Positions 39,593-49,662 of a stretch of DNA of 64,000 nt are shown here, piece by piece. The notes under the pieces are model-generated. The model was given only the letters and a program-made list of their open reading frames with translations. It did not search any database and had not been told where the DNA came from. This DNA comes from Paenirhodobacter ferrireducens (GTDB lineage Bacteria > Pseudomonadota > Alphaproteobacteria > Rhodobacterales > Rhodobacteraceae), in assembly GCF_004022265.1 (NCBI RefSeq), contig NZ_SAVB01000014.1, positions 61,590-125,589 on the forward strand, given 5' to 3'. The translations under genes and the position numbers were made by a program. Position 1 is the stretch's first letter; each line of letters opens with the position of its first letter.

Positions 39593-41059
39593 ATGGTTTC
39601 GCGCGTTATCCCGGTGGACCCGTTCGACGTGGTGGTCTTTGGCGCCACCGGCGATCTGTCCACCCGCAAGATCCTGCCTGCGCTCTACCGGCGCTTCTTC
39701 GCCGGGCAGATCCCGCCCGAGGCACGGATCATCGGCGCCGCCCGCACCGAGCTCGATGCCGAGGGGTTCCGCGCCCTCACCCGGACCGCGATCGCCGAAC
39801 ATGTCGGCGCGGCGAAGCGCGACCCCGAGCAGATCGAGGCCTTCCTGCAATGCGTCGACTATGTTCCGGTCGATGCCACCGGCACCACCGGCTGGCAGGA
39901 GCTGAAGGCGCTGATCCGCCCGGGCGTGGTGAATGCCTTCTACTTCTCGGTGGCGCCGTCGCTCTTCGGCGATCTGGCCGAGCGACTGCACGGCCACGGC
40001 ATTACCACCGACGACTCGCGCATCGTGGTGGAAAAACCCTTCGGCCGCGACCTTGCCTCGGCGCGGGCGCTGAACGCCACGCTGGCCGCGCATTTCGACG
40101 AACATCAGATCTATCGCATCGACCATTACCTCGGGAAGGAGACGGTGCAGAACCTGATGGCGGTGCGTTTCGCCAATATCCTGTTCGAGCCGCTCTGGAA
40201 CAGCCAATACGTCGACCACGTGCAGATCACCGTGGCCGAGACCGTGGGTGTGGGCGGGCGTGGCAGCTATTATGACCGCTCGGGCGCGATGCGCGACATG
40301 GTGCAGAATCACATGATGCAGCTTCTGTGCCTGATCGCGATGGAGCCGCCCTATCACTTCGACCCCGACGCAGTGCGCGACGAGAAGCTGAAGGTGATCC
40401 GCGCGCTGCAGCCCGCGGCGCAATCCGACATCGTGCGCGGCCAATACCTGCCGGTGAAGGGCGACCCGGCGCGGCGCGGCTATGTCGAGGATGTCGAGAA
40501 CCCTGACAGCCGTTCGGAAAGCTATATCGCGCTGAAGGTGCAGATCGCGAACTGGCGCTGGCAAGGCACGCCCTTCTATCTGCGCACCGGCAAGCGGTTG
40601 CGCGCGCGCACCTCGGAAATCGCCATCACCTTCAAGCAGCCGCCGCATTCGATCTTCGACGAGGCTGACGACAGCTGGCGCGAGAACGTGCTGGTGATCC
40701 GGCTGCAGCCGAACGAGGGGATGAACCTCAAGGTGATGATCAAGGAGCCGGGCCCGGGCGGCATGCGCCTCGTGCAGGTGCCGCTCGACATGTCCTTTGC
40801 CGAGGCTCTGGGCGAGGAGGGGGCGGACATCCCCGACGCCTATGAACGCCTCATCATGGATGTGATCCGCGGCAACCAGACGCTCTTCATGCGTGGCGAT
40901 GAGGTCGAGGCGGCCTGGGCCTGGACCGACCCGATCATCGCCGGCTGGGAGGCGCGGGGGGACCGGCCGCAGCCCTATGATTCGGGCTCTTCGGGGCCCG
41001 AGGATGCGCTGATGCTGATGCACCGCGACGGCCGGCGCTGGCGCGAGATCCGCGAATGA
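39593..41059 (+). CDS. zwf: Glucose-6-phosphate 1-dehydrogenase
   Basis: The 488-residue enzyme oxidises glucose 6-phosphate to 6-phosphogluconolactone. It has the Rossmann start VVFGATGDLSTRKILPALY, the active-site segment RIDHYLGKE, EKPFGRD and the C-terminal dimer domain. A GGAGAGG ribosome site and the LacI-type palindrome lie just upstream. Its stop overlaps pgl (ATGA). With pgl, edd and eda it supplies the Entner-Doudoroff pathway and NADPH. Confidence 0.97.
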   Translation: MVSRVIPVDPFDVVVFGATGDLSTRKILPALYRRFFAGQIPPEARIIGAARTELDAEGFRALTRTAIAEHVGAAKRDPEQIEAFLQCVDYVPVDATGTTGWQELKALIRPGVVNAFYFSVAPSLFGDLAERLHGHGITTDDSRIVVEKPFGRDLASARALNATLAAHFDEHQIYRIDHYLGKETVQNLMAVRFANILFEPLWNSQYVDHVQITVAETVGVGGRGSYYDRSGAMRDMVQNHMMQLLCLIAMEPPYHFDPDAVRDEKLKVIRALQPAAQSDIVRGQYLPVKGDPARRGYVEDVENPDSRSESYIALKVQIANWRWQGTPFYLRTGKRLRARTSEIAITFKQPPHSIFDEADDSWRENVLVIRLQPNEGMNLKVMIKEPGPGGMRLVQVPLDMSFAEALGEEGADIPDAYERLIMDVIRGNQTLFMRGDEVEAAWAWTDPIIAGWEARGDRPQPYDSGSSGPEDALMLMHRDGRRWREIRE

Positions 41060-41723
41060 ACCTTGTGGCCTACCCCGATCGCGAGATGCTGATGGTGGCG
41101 CTGGCCGACACCATCGCCTCGCAGTTGCGCGAAACCCTCGCGCGCGAGGGGCGGGCGGTGCTGAGTGTGCCGGGCGGCACCACGCCCGGGCCGGTCTTCG
41201 ACATCCTCTCGGGCGTGGCGCTCGACTGGGAGAACGTCTCGGTGCTGCTCAACGACGAGCGCTGGGTGCCCGAGGACAGCCAGCGCTCGAACACCCGGCT
41301 CGTGCGCGAGCGGCTCTTGCGCGACCGCGCGGCCGCGGCGCGGCTGGTGCCGCTTTACGCCCCCGCGCCCCGCCCCGAGGACCGTCTTGACGAGCTTGCC
41401 GCGGGGGTGGCCGCGGTGCTGCCGATCACCGTGCTGCTGCTCGGCATGGGGGCGGACATGCACACGGCCTCGCTCTTTCCCGGCGCCGACCGGCTGGCCG
41501 AGGCGCTTGCCCCCGACGCGCCGGTGCTGATGGCCTTGCGCGCCGAGGCGGCGGGCGAGCCGCGCATCACCCTCACCGCGCCGGCCTTGCGCAGCGCGAT
41601 GCACTGCCACATTCTCATCACCGGCGACGAGAAGCGTGCCGCCCTCGACCGCGCGGCACAGCTGTCCGAGGCCGAGGCCCCGGTCCGCATCGTTCTGAAC
41701 ACCGCCACCATTCATTGGGCCCC

Positions 41724-41727
<4 letters not shown>
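41056..41727 (+). CDS. pgl: 6-phosphogluconolactonase
   Basis: The 223-residue protein is of the DevB/NagB-like type: [29 protein letters not shown] and [19 protein letters not shown] are family motifs. It hydrolyses the lactone made by zwf. ATG 41056 overlaps the zwf stop, and its stop overlaps the pgi start, so the three products are translationally coupled. Confidence 0.95.
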
Positions 41728-43337
<1,610 letters not shown>

Positions 43338-43340
43338 TCG

Positions 43341-43440
43341 GGGCAAGGGGGGCGCTGCCCCCCGTCCTTCGGACTCCCCCCGGAGTATTTCGGCCAGGAA
43401 AAGTCTTCTGGTTTTTTCTTGGAAAAATACTCTGCGGGGG
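43341..43440. repeat. Dispersed intergenic repeat, copy C, with terminator-like hairpins
   Basis: A GGGGGGCGCTGCCCCCC hairpin (about 43348-43364) is followed by the core CCCCCCGGAGTATTTCGGCC, then AGGAAAAG. After a short spacer comes an inverted half, TTTTCTTGG-AAAAATACTC-TGCGGGGG (to 43440). The pgi and MFS genes converge on it. A further GGGGGC/GCCCCC hairpin lies at 43443-43460. Confidence 0.65.
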
Positions 43441-43471
43441 TCCGGGGGCGCAAAGCCCCCGGCGGCCTGCC

Positions 43472-44704
43472 TTACCGCGTTTCCTTCGGCCGCATCACCA
43501 GCCAGATCAGCGCCGCACCGGCGAGCGTCAGGAAGGGCAGCATGGCAAGGTTCACCGCCTGCCAGCCCGCCTGCGGATCGCCCGCCGAGGTGCAGTTCAT
43601 CAGGCTGCCGGAGCTGAGCGAGGCGAGGAACACGCCGCCGAAGACGACGAAATCGTTCATCCCCTGCACATGGCCGCGCTCGTCGGCGGTATGCGCCGAG
43701 GCGAGCATCGCGGTCGAGCCGATGAAGCCGAAGTTCCAGCCGAGCCCGAGCAGCATCAGCGCCAGGAAGAACTTCTCGATCTCGACCCCGCTCATCGCCA
43801 CCGCGCCCGAAGCGGCCAGGATCACCAGGCCGATGCCGACGATCATTTCCTTGCCGAAGCGCGCGATCAGATGGCCGGTGAAGAACGAGGGGATATACAT
43901 CGCCAGCACATGCGCCGAGACGATATTGGCGGCGTCGCCCGCCTCGAAGCCGCAGCCGACGACGGCCAGCGGGGTCGAGGTCATGACCAGGTTCATCAGC
44001 GCATAGCTGACCATGCCGCAGATCATCGCCACCGCGATCACCGGGTCCTTCAGCAGCTCGCGCCGGCTGCGGCCGGGATGGGCCACGCCCTTTGCCCGCC
44101 GACCGGGGGCCGGGATATCGAGAAAGGCAAACAGGATCGGCCCCAGCAGGTTGATGACGATGATCGCGAGATAGGTCGCCATGAACGGCACCACCATCGC
44201 CTGTGCGGTGAATTTCACCAGCTGCGGTCCGATGATCGCCGCGGCGAGTCCGCCGGCCATCACATAGGAGATCGCCTTCGGCTGGAACTCGGGGCTGGCG
44301 CCATCGGTCGCGGCAAAGCGATAGAAGCCCTGCGCCGACATGTAGACGCCGGTCAGCATCGAGCCCGCCATGAACAAAGCGAAGGACCCGATGTAGAGCG
44401 CATAGGCCGCGATCGCCGCGCCGATGCCGCCTGCGAGCGTCGACAGGATGAAGCCCGCGCGCCGCCCCTTCGCCGCCATGAACTCCGACATCGGCTGCGC
44501 CGAGAGCACGGACCCCAGCACGATCATCGACAGCGGCAGCGTCGAGAAACACGGGTTCGGCGCCAATGACTGGCCGGCAAGCCCGCCCACGGTGAAGATC
44601 ATCGACATCTGTGCGCCAAGGAAAGCCTGGGCGAGGACGAGGACGGCGACATTGCGCTTTTCGCGCGCGTCGGGGCCGGCGGGGGAGGAGGCGAGATCGG
44701 TCAT
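43472..44704 (-). CDS. MFS transporter
   Basis: The 410-residue inner-membrane protein has twelve predicted hydrophobic segments in two halves of six, starting VAVLVLAQAFLGAQMSMIFTV. The loop after helix 2 (MAAKGRRAG) is the MFS motif A position. A cytoplasmic central loop (DIPAPGRRAKGVAHPGRSRRELLKD) is basic. The start at 44704 (MTDLASSPAG) is preferred to an extension of 16 residues. The substrate is not evident from sequence or neighbours. Confidence 0.85.
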   Translation of the reverse strand: MTDLASSPAGPDAREKRNVAVLVLAQAFLGAQMSMIFTVGGLAGQSLAPNPCFSTLPLSMIVLGSVLSAQPMSEFMAAKGRRAGFILSTLAGGIGAAIAAYALYIGSFALFMAGSMLTGVYMSAQGFYRFAATDGASPEFQPKAISYVMAGGLAAAIIGPQLVKFTAQAMVVPFMATYLAIIVINLLGPILFAFLDIPAPGRRAKGVAHPGRSRRELLKDPVIAVAMICGMVSYALMNLVMTSTPLAVVGCGFEAGDAANIVSAHVLAMYIPSFFTGHLIARFGKEMIVGIGLVILAASGAVAMSGVEIEKFFLALMLLGLGWNFGFIGSTAMLASAHTADERGHVQGMNDFVVFGGVFLASLSSGSLMNCTSAGDPQAGWQAVNLAMLPFLTLAGAALIWLVMRPKETR

Positions 44705-44769
44705 GGCGAAAGGCCTAGCCTTCCGCGCGGGGGCTGGCAAGCGCCGCGACAATCGGGCAGGGTGGCGCC

Positions 44770-45402
44770 ATGGTTGGACGGATCATCACCACCGAGGACG
44801 ACGTGGCCGAGGGGGCCGCCTGGCTTGCCGCGCGCGAGCCGGCCTTCGCGCGCGCGCTCGATACCACCGGCCCCTGGCCGCTGCGCCGCCGTGCCGACGG
44901 GTTCGAGGCGCTGCGCGACGCGATCATCGGCCAGCAGGTCTCGGTTGCGGCGGCGAACGCGATCCGGGCCAAGGTTCTGGCGGCGGGGTTCGGGGGCGAG
45001 GCGGCGCTGGTCTCGGCCTCGGAAGAGGCTTTGCGTGGCTGCGGCCTGTCGCGGCAGAAGGTGCGCTATCTGCAGGCGCTGGCGGGATCTGGCATCGACT
45101 TCGACGCGCTGCGGACGCTTCCCGACGAGGAGGTGATCGCGACGTTGCTGCCGCTGCCGGGCATCGGGCGCTGGACCGTCGAGATGTATCTGATCTTTGC
45201 GCTTGGCCGCGCCGATGTCTTTGCCGTCGACGATCTGGCACTGGCCGAGGCGGCGCGGCTGCTCTTCGGTCTGCCCGAGCGGCCGAAGCGACGCGCCTTC
45301 AACGAGCTTGCCGCCGCCTGGTCGCCCTGGCGGGCGGTCGCGGCGCGCGGGCTCTGGGCCTGGTATGCGGCGATGAAACAACGAGAAGGAGTGGCGCCAT
45401 GA
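44770..45402 (+). CDS. DNA-3-methyladenine glycosylase (AlkA-like)
   Basis: The 210-residue protein of the HhH-GPD superfamily removes alkylated bases from DNA. It has the helix-hairpin-helix LLPLPGIGRWTVEMYLIFA and the catalytic aspartate in FAVDDLAL (Asp154 or Asp155). AIIGQQVSVAAANAI is the conserved QQxS helix. It lacks the N-terminal domain of E. coli AlkA, as is common in shorter bacterial forms. It overlaps the next gene by ATGA. Confidence 0.9.
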   Translation: MVGRIITTEDDVAEGAAWLAAREPAFARALDTTGPWPLRRRADGFEALRDAIIGQQVSVAAANAIRAKVLAAGFGGEAALVSASEEALRGCGLSRQKVRYLQALAGSGIDFDALRTLPDEEVIATLLPLPGIGRWTVEMYLIFALGRADVFAVDDLALAEAARLLFGLPERPKRRAFNELAAAWSPWRAVAARGLWAWYAAMKQREGVAP

Positions 45403-46061
45403 CGCGCGAGCTGAAATCGGGGCGCGTCGCGCCGCAATCGGGCGAGGTGAAATCGCTCGTCGTCTTCCTGCATGGCTATGGCGCCGACGGGGCGGACCTG
45501 CTCGGCCTCGCCGAGCCGCTCGCGCCGCATCTGCCCGACACGCTTTTCATCGCCCCCGATGCGCCCGAGCCCTGCGCCGGAAATCCCTTCGGTCGGCAGT
45601 GGTTCCCGATCCCGCGGCTGGACGGCTCGACAGAGGCCGAGGCCGCCGAGGGGCTGGCGCGCGCGGCCGGGGACCTGAACGCCTTCCTCGACGGTCTTCT
45701 GGCCGCCGAGGGGCTGAGCCCGTCGCAGCTCGCGCTGGTGGGCTTCTCGCAGGGCACGATGATGTCGCTCGAGGTGGCGCCGCGTCGGGCCGAGCCGGTC
45801 GCCTGTGTCGTCGCCTTCTCGGGGCGGCTGCTGCGGCCCGAGGCGCTGGCGGCCGAGGCGGTGTCGAAACCGCCGGTGCTGTTGCTGCATGGCGACGCCG
45901 ATCCGATGGTGCCCTTCGAGGAGATGGGTGTGGCGGGCGATGCGCTGGTGGCGGCCGGGTTCGAGACCTACGGCCATGTGATGAAGGGCACGGGGCACGG
46001 CATTTCGCCCGACGGGCTGAGTGTGGCGCTGGCCTTCCTGAAGCAGTATCTGCCTGGCTGA
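45399..46061 (+). CDS. Carboxylesterase/phospholipase, alpha/beta-hydrolase
   Basis: The 220-residue protein has the fold of small carboxylesterases (YtaP/EstB type). VVFLHGYGADG forms the oxyanion region, GFSQGTMM the nucleophilic serine, HGDADPMVP the acid and GTGHGIS the histidine. It overlaps the glycosylase stop by ATGA, an odd pairing with no obvious shared pathway. The substrate is unknown. Confidence 0.87.
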   Translation: MTRELKSGRVAPQSGEVKSLVVFLHGYGADGADLLGLAEPLAPHLPDTLFIAPDAPEPCAGNPFGRQWFPIPRLDGSTEAEAAEGLARAAGDLNAFLDGLLAAEGLSPSQLALVGFSQGTMMSLEVAPRRAEPVACVVAFSGRLLRPEALAAEAVSKPPVLLLHGDADPMVPFEEMGVAGDALVAAGFETYGHVMKGTGHGISPDGLSVALAFLKQYLPG

Positions 46062-46105
46062 TCCGCGCCTTGCCCGGAAAACGGGCAGCTGTCATATCCC
46101 TGTCG

Positions 46106-46137
46106 TGCCGCCATGCGATCCATGCTGCATGGCGGCA
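46106..46137 (+). terminator. Hairpin after the esterase gene
   Basis: A 10-bp inverted repeat (TGCCGCCATG, 46106-46115, with its complement at 46128-46137) has a 12-nt loop, 45 bases downstream of the esterase stop. No T tract follows. Confidence 0.35.
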
Positions 46138-46157
46138 AGGTCGCAGATCGCGATGCT

Positions 46158-46185
46158 TGCCAGACGCGGAACGCCATATATAGTT
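46158..46185 (+). promoter_or_regulatory. Promoter of the HNH nuclease gene
   Basis: TTGCCA (46158-46163), a 16-base spacer and TATAGT (46180-46185) make one of the best sigma-70-type matches in the window. The local sequence (CCATATATAG) is unusually AT-rich. The predicted 5' untranslated region is about 60 bases. Confidence 0.5.
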
Positions 46186-46252
46186 GAGACATGGCAGGGG
46201 CGGGCTCCCCGCCCCGGTGCCGGATCGGCGACAGGGCGGAAGTGGGGTGCGC

Positions 46253-46852
46253 ATGCTGGACCATGGAGACAGGTCGGATTTCCGAACGCAATTCGTGCGC
46301 GAGCCATCGGCGCTGCGCCATTATCCGGCGCTGGTGCTGAACGCCGACTTCCGGCCGCTCAGCTATTACCCGCTGTCGCTCTGGCCCTGGCAGGAGACGA
46401 TCAAGGCGGTCTGCCTCGACCGGGTCGCGATCCTCGCCGAATATGACGAGGTGGTGCGCTCGCAAAGAGAGGCGATACGCATCCCCTCGGTGGTCGTGCT
46501 GAAAGAATTTGTCCGTCCCCAGAAGCGCGTGGCTTTCACGCGCTTCAATCTTTTTCTGCGGGACGGTTTTTGCTGCCAGTATTGCGGCTCGAAGGGGGAT
46601 CTGACCTTCGACCATGTCGTGCCGCGCTCGAAGGGCGGGGTGACGAGCTGGGAGAATGTTGTCGCCGCCTGTGCGCCGTGCAACCTGAAGAAGGCGAACA
46701 AGCCGTTGCGTGCCTCGGGACTGCGGCTGAAGCGCGCGCCGAAGGCCCCGACACCCGGCGAGATGCACGAGGCCGGCCGGCGTTTCCCGCCGGGGCATCT
46801 GCACGACAGCTGGATCGATTTCCTCTACTGGGATGCCGAACTCGACGAATGA
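46253..46852 (+). CDS. HNH endonuclease domain protein
   Basis: The 199-residue protein starts at ATG 46253 (MLDHGDRSDF); the longer frame upstream runs through the promoter and is rejected. The HNH module is CQYCGSKGDLTFDHVVPRSKGG then NVVAACAPCNLKK: two CxxC pairs that hold zinc and the DHV/N/H catalytic core. The N-terminal half (YPALVLNADFRPLSYYPLSLWPW) is a conserved part of this chromosomal HNH family found widely in bacteria. Its biological role is unclear; it is not next to a restriction or phage system. Confidence 0.85.
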   Translation: MLDHGDRSDFRTQFVREPSALRHYPALVLNADFRPLSYYPLSLWPWQETIKAVCLDRVAILAEYDEVVRSQREAIRIPSVVVLKEFVRPQKRVAFTRFNLFLRDGFCCQYCGSKGDLTFDHVVPRSKGGVTSWENVVAACAPCNLKKANKPLRASGLRLKRAPKAPTPGEMHEAGRRFPPGHLHDSWIDFLYWDAELDE

Positions 46853-46875
46853 GGGGCGGGGCCCTGCGTGGGGCC

Positions 46876-47043
46876 CTATTCGACCCGTGCGAGCAACCGC
46901 GCCAGCGCGGCGGCACCCAAAAGCCCGATCGCCAGCACCGCAAGCGGCACACCCGCCTTCGCGGCCATCCACAGCGTCGCCGAGGCGGCGAGGATCACGG
47001 CGCAGATCAGCAGCAGGAAATGGGGCAGGGGTATCGGTTCCAT
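46876..47043 (-). CDS. Small membrane protein, 55 residues
   Basis: This short reading frame starts at ATG 47043 with AGGAGG seven bases upstream, one of the best ribosome sites in the window. The product is MEPIPLPHF followed by two hydrophobic stretches (LLLICAVILAASATLWMAA and VPLAVLAIGLLGAAALARLLA) and ends ARVE. It looks like a two-helix inner-membrane protein. It lies alone on the minus strand between the HNH and radical SAM genes. Its function is unknown. Confidence 0.65.
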   Translation of the reverse strand: MEPIPLPHFLLLICAVILAASATLWMAAKAGVPLAVLAIGLLGAAALARLLARVE

Positions 47044-47150
47044 CGTGGGCCTCCTGTCATTTACTATGGGCGCGCGTGCCGCAAAGGAAAAGCCCCCCGT
47101 GCGGCTGCGGCATCAGATTGCGGATCACGCTTGAGTGCGTGCGAATCGGC

Positions 47151-47179
47151 TTGAAAACGTTCCTGTTTTGTTCCAGATT
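47151..47179 (+). promoter_or_regulatory. Promoter with embedded SOS (LexA) box, leaderless
   Basis: TTGAAA (47151-47156), a 17-base spacer and CAGATT (47174-47179) form a promoter that ends six bases before ATG 47186. The spacer contains GTTC-CTGTTTT-GTTC (47159-47173), the GTTC-N7-GTTC direct repeat known as the LexA box of Rhodobacter and other alphaproteobacteria. LexA bound there would block RNA polymerase. There is no Shine-Dalgarno sequence. Confidence 0.65.
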
Positions 47180-47185
47180 CACCCC

Positions 47186-48283
47186 ATGACCGAGCTGCCC
47201 CTGATCCTGCCCCCCGCCGATCCGCGCACGCGCCTGAAGGCGCGGGGTGCCGCGAGCCGGCCGGTTGGCCGGTTCGAGCCCTATGAGCGGCTGTGGGAGC
47301 CCGACGGCTGGGACCTGCCCGAGGATGAGGTGCTGTTGCGCACCGAGGTCAGCATCGAGCATCCGCGCAGCATCATCACCCGCAACGACAGCCCCGACGT
47401 GCCCTTCGGACGCTCGATCAACCCCTATCGGGGCTGCGAGCATGGCTGCATCTATTGCTTCGCGCGCCCCTCGCACGGCTATCTGGGCCTGTCGGCGGGG
47501 CTCGATTTCGAGACCCGGCTGGTGGCCAAGCCCGACGCGCCCGCGGTGCTCGAGCGCGAGCTGCGGCGCAAGGGCTATCAGGTGGCGCCGATCGCCATCG
47601 GCACCTCGACCGATCCCTATCAGCCGATCGAGGCGAAGATGGGGGTGATGCGCGGGCTGCTCGAGGTGCTCGACGCCTTCAACCATCCGGTGACGATCAC
47701 CACCCGTGGCGCGGGCATCCTGCGCGACCTGGACCTGATCGCGAACATGGCGGAGCGGGGGCTGGTGCATGTGGGCATCAGCCTGACCACGCTCGACGAG
47801 GAGCTGGCGCGGAAGATGGAGCCGCGCGCGCCCGCGCCGCGCACCCGGCTGCGGATGATCCGCGAGCTGTCGCGGGCCGGCGTGCCGGTGCGGGTGATGG
47901 CGGCGCCGATCATCCCGGGGCTGACCGATCACGCGCTCGAGGCGATCCTGACCGAGGCGCGCCGGGCCGGGGCGCAGGCGGCGGCGATGATGCCGGTGCG
48001 CCTGCCCGACGAGGTGGCGCCGCTCTTCGCCGATTGGCTGCAGCGCCATTACCCGGCGCGGGCCGAGCGGGTGCTGAACGCGACCGCGGCCTTCCGCGGC
48101 GGGCGGCTGAACGATCCGCGTTTCGGCAGCCGGATGACCGGCGAGGGCACCGAGGCCGAGCTTCTGGCGCAGCGCTATGCGCTCTCGTGTCGCCGGCTCG
48201 GGCTTGACCGGCCGCTGCCCGCGCTCGACGTCACGCGCTTTGCGCGGCCGCCGCGGGCGGGCGATCAGCTCGAGCTGTTCTAG
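47186..48283 (+). CDS. PA0069/Rv2578c-family radical SAM protein
   Basis: The 365-residue radical SAM protein binds a [4Fe-4S] cluster through CEHGCIYC (Cys84, Cys88, Cys91), inside the family segment SINPYRGCEHGCIYCFARP. GTSTDPYQPIE and the VTITTRGAGILRDLDLI barrel strand follow. The C-terminus has LNDPRFGSRMTGEG. Family members (PA0069, Rv2578c) are linked to DNA-damage contexts in some bacteria as I recall. The start follows the SOS-box promoter without a leader. The substrate is unknown. Confidence 0.87.
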   Translation: MTELPLILPPADPRTRLKARGAASRPVGRFEPYERLWEPDGWDLPEDEVLLRTEVSIEHPRSIITRNDSPDVPFGRSINPYRGCEHGCIYCFARPSHGYLGLSAGLDFETRLVAKPDAPAVLERELRRKGYQVAPIAIGTSTDPYQPIEAKMGVMRGLLEVLDAFNHPVTITTRGAGILRDLDLIANMAERGLVHVGISLTTLDEELARKMEPRAPAPRTRLRMIRELSRAGVPVRVMAAPIIPGLTDHALEAILTEARRAGAQAAAMMPVRLPDEVAPLFADWLQRHYPARAERVLNATAAFRGGRLNDPRFGSRMTGEGTEAELLAQRYALSCRRLGLDRPLPALDVTRFARPPRAGDQLELF

Positions 48284-49236
48284 GCGCGGCGGGTGGCGGC
48301 GACGGGCTGGGCCGCACCAAGGCGGGCGGTGATCTCGTCATGCGTCGGGCGCGCGTCTCGCGGCGTGGTTTCCAGCGCCTCGCGCATCGCCCCGAGATGC
48401 GCCGCCGTCAGCCCCGCGCCGCCGCCGATAATCCGCGCGCCTGCGTCGCGCGCAAGCCGGGCGAATTCCGCCATCCGCCGCGGATCGCTTTCGGTGCCGT
48501 CCTCGGTCAGCGCATCCGCCTGCGCATCGGCCTGCGCGATCAGCGGATGCTCGATCCCGGCCGCGCAAAGGGTGAGCAGCGTGTGCAGCAGGCGCGCCGG
48601 CCCCGGCCCCTCGGCGCCAAGTGCCTCGGGCTGCGGCGCAAGCGCGCCGGCCTGCGCCGCGAAAGGGGCGGGGGCAAGCCCCATCAGCGTGCGCCCGGCA
48701 CTGTCGAAGCGCATCGTGCCGCACCAACCGAGCCCGGCAAGCTGTGCTGCCTCGGCCGCCGCCGCCAGTTCCTCGAGCGCGGCGAACCCGCCCAGCCACA
48801 GCACGCTTGCGCCGCCCTCGCGCAGCGCTTCGGCCTGTTCATGGAAGATCTCGACGGCAAGCGCGTGACGCAGCGTGCCCATCGGCGCGAAGATCTCGCC
48901 CGTTGGCCCGATCGCGCCGGCGACGACCACTGGCCGGTCGCTGCGCTCGGCGGCCTCCCGTGCGATCTCGGCCGCCGTGCGGCTGAGCATGCCGGCGCGG
49001 GCCTGCGCGCCATAGGGGCGCAGCCGCGAGGCATTGGCCCCGGCCGAGTTCGTGCGGATCAGATCCGCGCCCGCGTCGATCGCGGCCTTCGCCACCGCCT
49101 GCATCCCGGCGGGGGCGGCAAGGGCCGCGGGGGCGCCGCGCTCGAGCGCAAGGCCTGTGGGGCCGCGCTCGGGCAGTCCGTCGGTCAGCATCCAGTCGCG
49201 CGCGGCAAGCAGATGGGCGAGGGTCTCGGCAGGCAT
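48280..49236 (-). CDS. Degenerate homocysteine S-methyltransferase-family protein
   Basis: The 318-residue protein has the betaine/homocysteine methyltransferase barrel: TNSAGANASRLRPYG, AGAIGPTGE, TMRFDSAGRTLMGL, and LARDAGARIIGGGAGLTAAHL near the end. The two adjacent zinc-binding cysteines of the family (GGCCGT) are replaced by Gly-Ala (GGGAGL, residues 271-276). The third ligand region (GANCG) is also not recognisable, and the N-terminal DGATGT is DGLPERGPTG. I infer that it cannot activate homocysteine in the usual way. The last four bases overlap the convergent radical SAM gene. Confidence 0.75.
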   Translation of the reverse strand: MPAETLAHLLAARDWMLTDGLPERGPTGLALERGAPAALAAPAGMQAVAKAAIDAGADLIRTNSAGANASRLRPYGAQARAGMLSRTAAEIAREAAERSDRPVVVAGAIGPTGEIFAPMGTLRHALAVEIFHEQAEALREGGASVLWLGGFAALEELAAAAEAAQLAGLGWCGTMRFDSAGRTLMGLAPAPFAAQAGALAPQPEALGAEGPGPARLLHTLLTLCAAGIEHPLIAQADAQADALTEDGTESDPRRMAEFARLARDAGARIIGGGAGLTAAHLGAMREALETTPRDARPTHDEITARLGAAQPVAATRRA

Positions 49237-49293
49237 GGCGTCACTTCCTGTGCGGCGCGGCGGCGGGCAGCTTGCGGGCGCGGATGTGAAAAA

Positions 49294-49317
49294 CCCTCCG
49301 GCAGCCGCGCCGGAGGG
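49294..49317 (-). terminator. Rho-independent terminator of the DUF1476 gene
   Basis: A perfect 9-bp stem (CCCTCCGGC, 49294-49302, with its complement at 49309-49317) has a 6-nt loop. On the minus strand it is followed by GTTTTTC. It lies 33 bases after the DUF1476 stop and before the methyltransferase-like gene. Confidence 0.7.
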
Positions 49318-49350
49318 CGTCTTGCGCAATTGACGGGGGCAGCCCCCGGA

Positions 49351-49662
49351 TCAGCCCTCGGCGATCTGTTTCGCGGCGGCGGCGAGTGCCTCGGCGAGTT
49401 TCGCCCGCACCGTCGCCTCGTCGGCGCGCGGGCCGAGGTCAGCCACCAGCTTGCGCACCACGTCTTCCTTGCCAGCCTCGAAGAAGTCGGCGGTCAGCAG
49501 CGAGGTGACATAGGCATCGGCCTCTTCGTCGGCCTTTCCCATCATCTCGGCAGCCCATTGCGCGACCATCTTCACCGCGCGCGCGCCCTCGCGAAACCGT
49601 TTGTCGGTGTCATGGGCGAACTTGGATTCATATGCCTGTTCGCGGTCGTCAAAGGTGGTCAT
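49351..49662 (-). CDS. DUF1476 protein, F1-ATPase inhibitory zeta subunit-like
   Basis: The 103-residue helical protein begins MTTFDDREQAYESKFAHD, matching the zeta subunit that blocks ATP hydrolysis by F1Fo-ATPase in Paracoccus denitrificans. AQWAAEMMGKADEEADAYVTSLLTADF and EDVVRKLVADL continue the four-helix pattern. It is divergent from purC, an arrangement I recall in related genomes. A good terminator follows. Confidence 0.85.
   Translation of the reverse strand: MTTFDDREQAYESKFAHDTDKRFREGARAVKMVAQWAAEMMGKADEEADAYVTSLLTADFFEAGKEDVVRKLVADLGPRADEATVRAKLAEALAAAAKQIAEG

Noticed and set aside
44770..45402. SOS control of the alkylbase glycosylase gene
   Set aside because: No GTTC-N7-GTTC or GAAC-N7-GAAC is visible in the 65 bases upstream.
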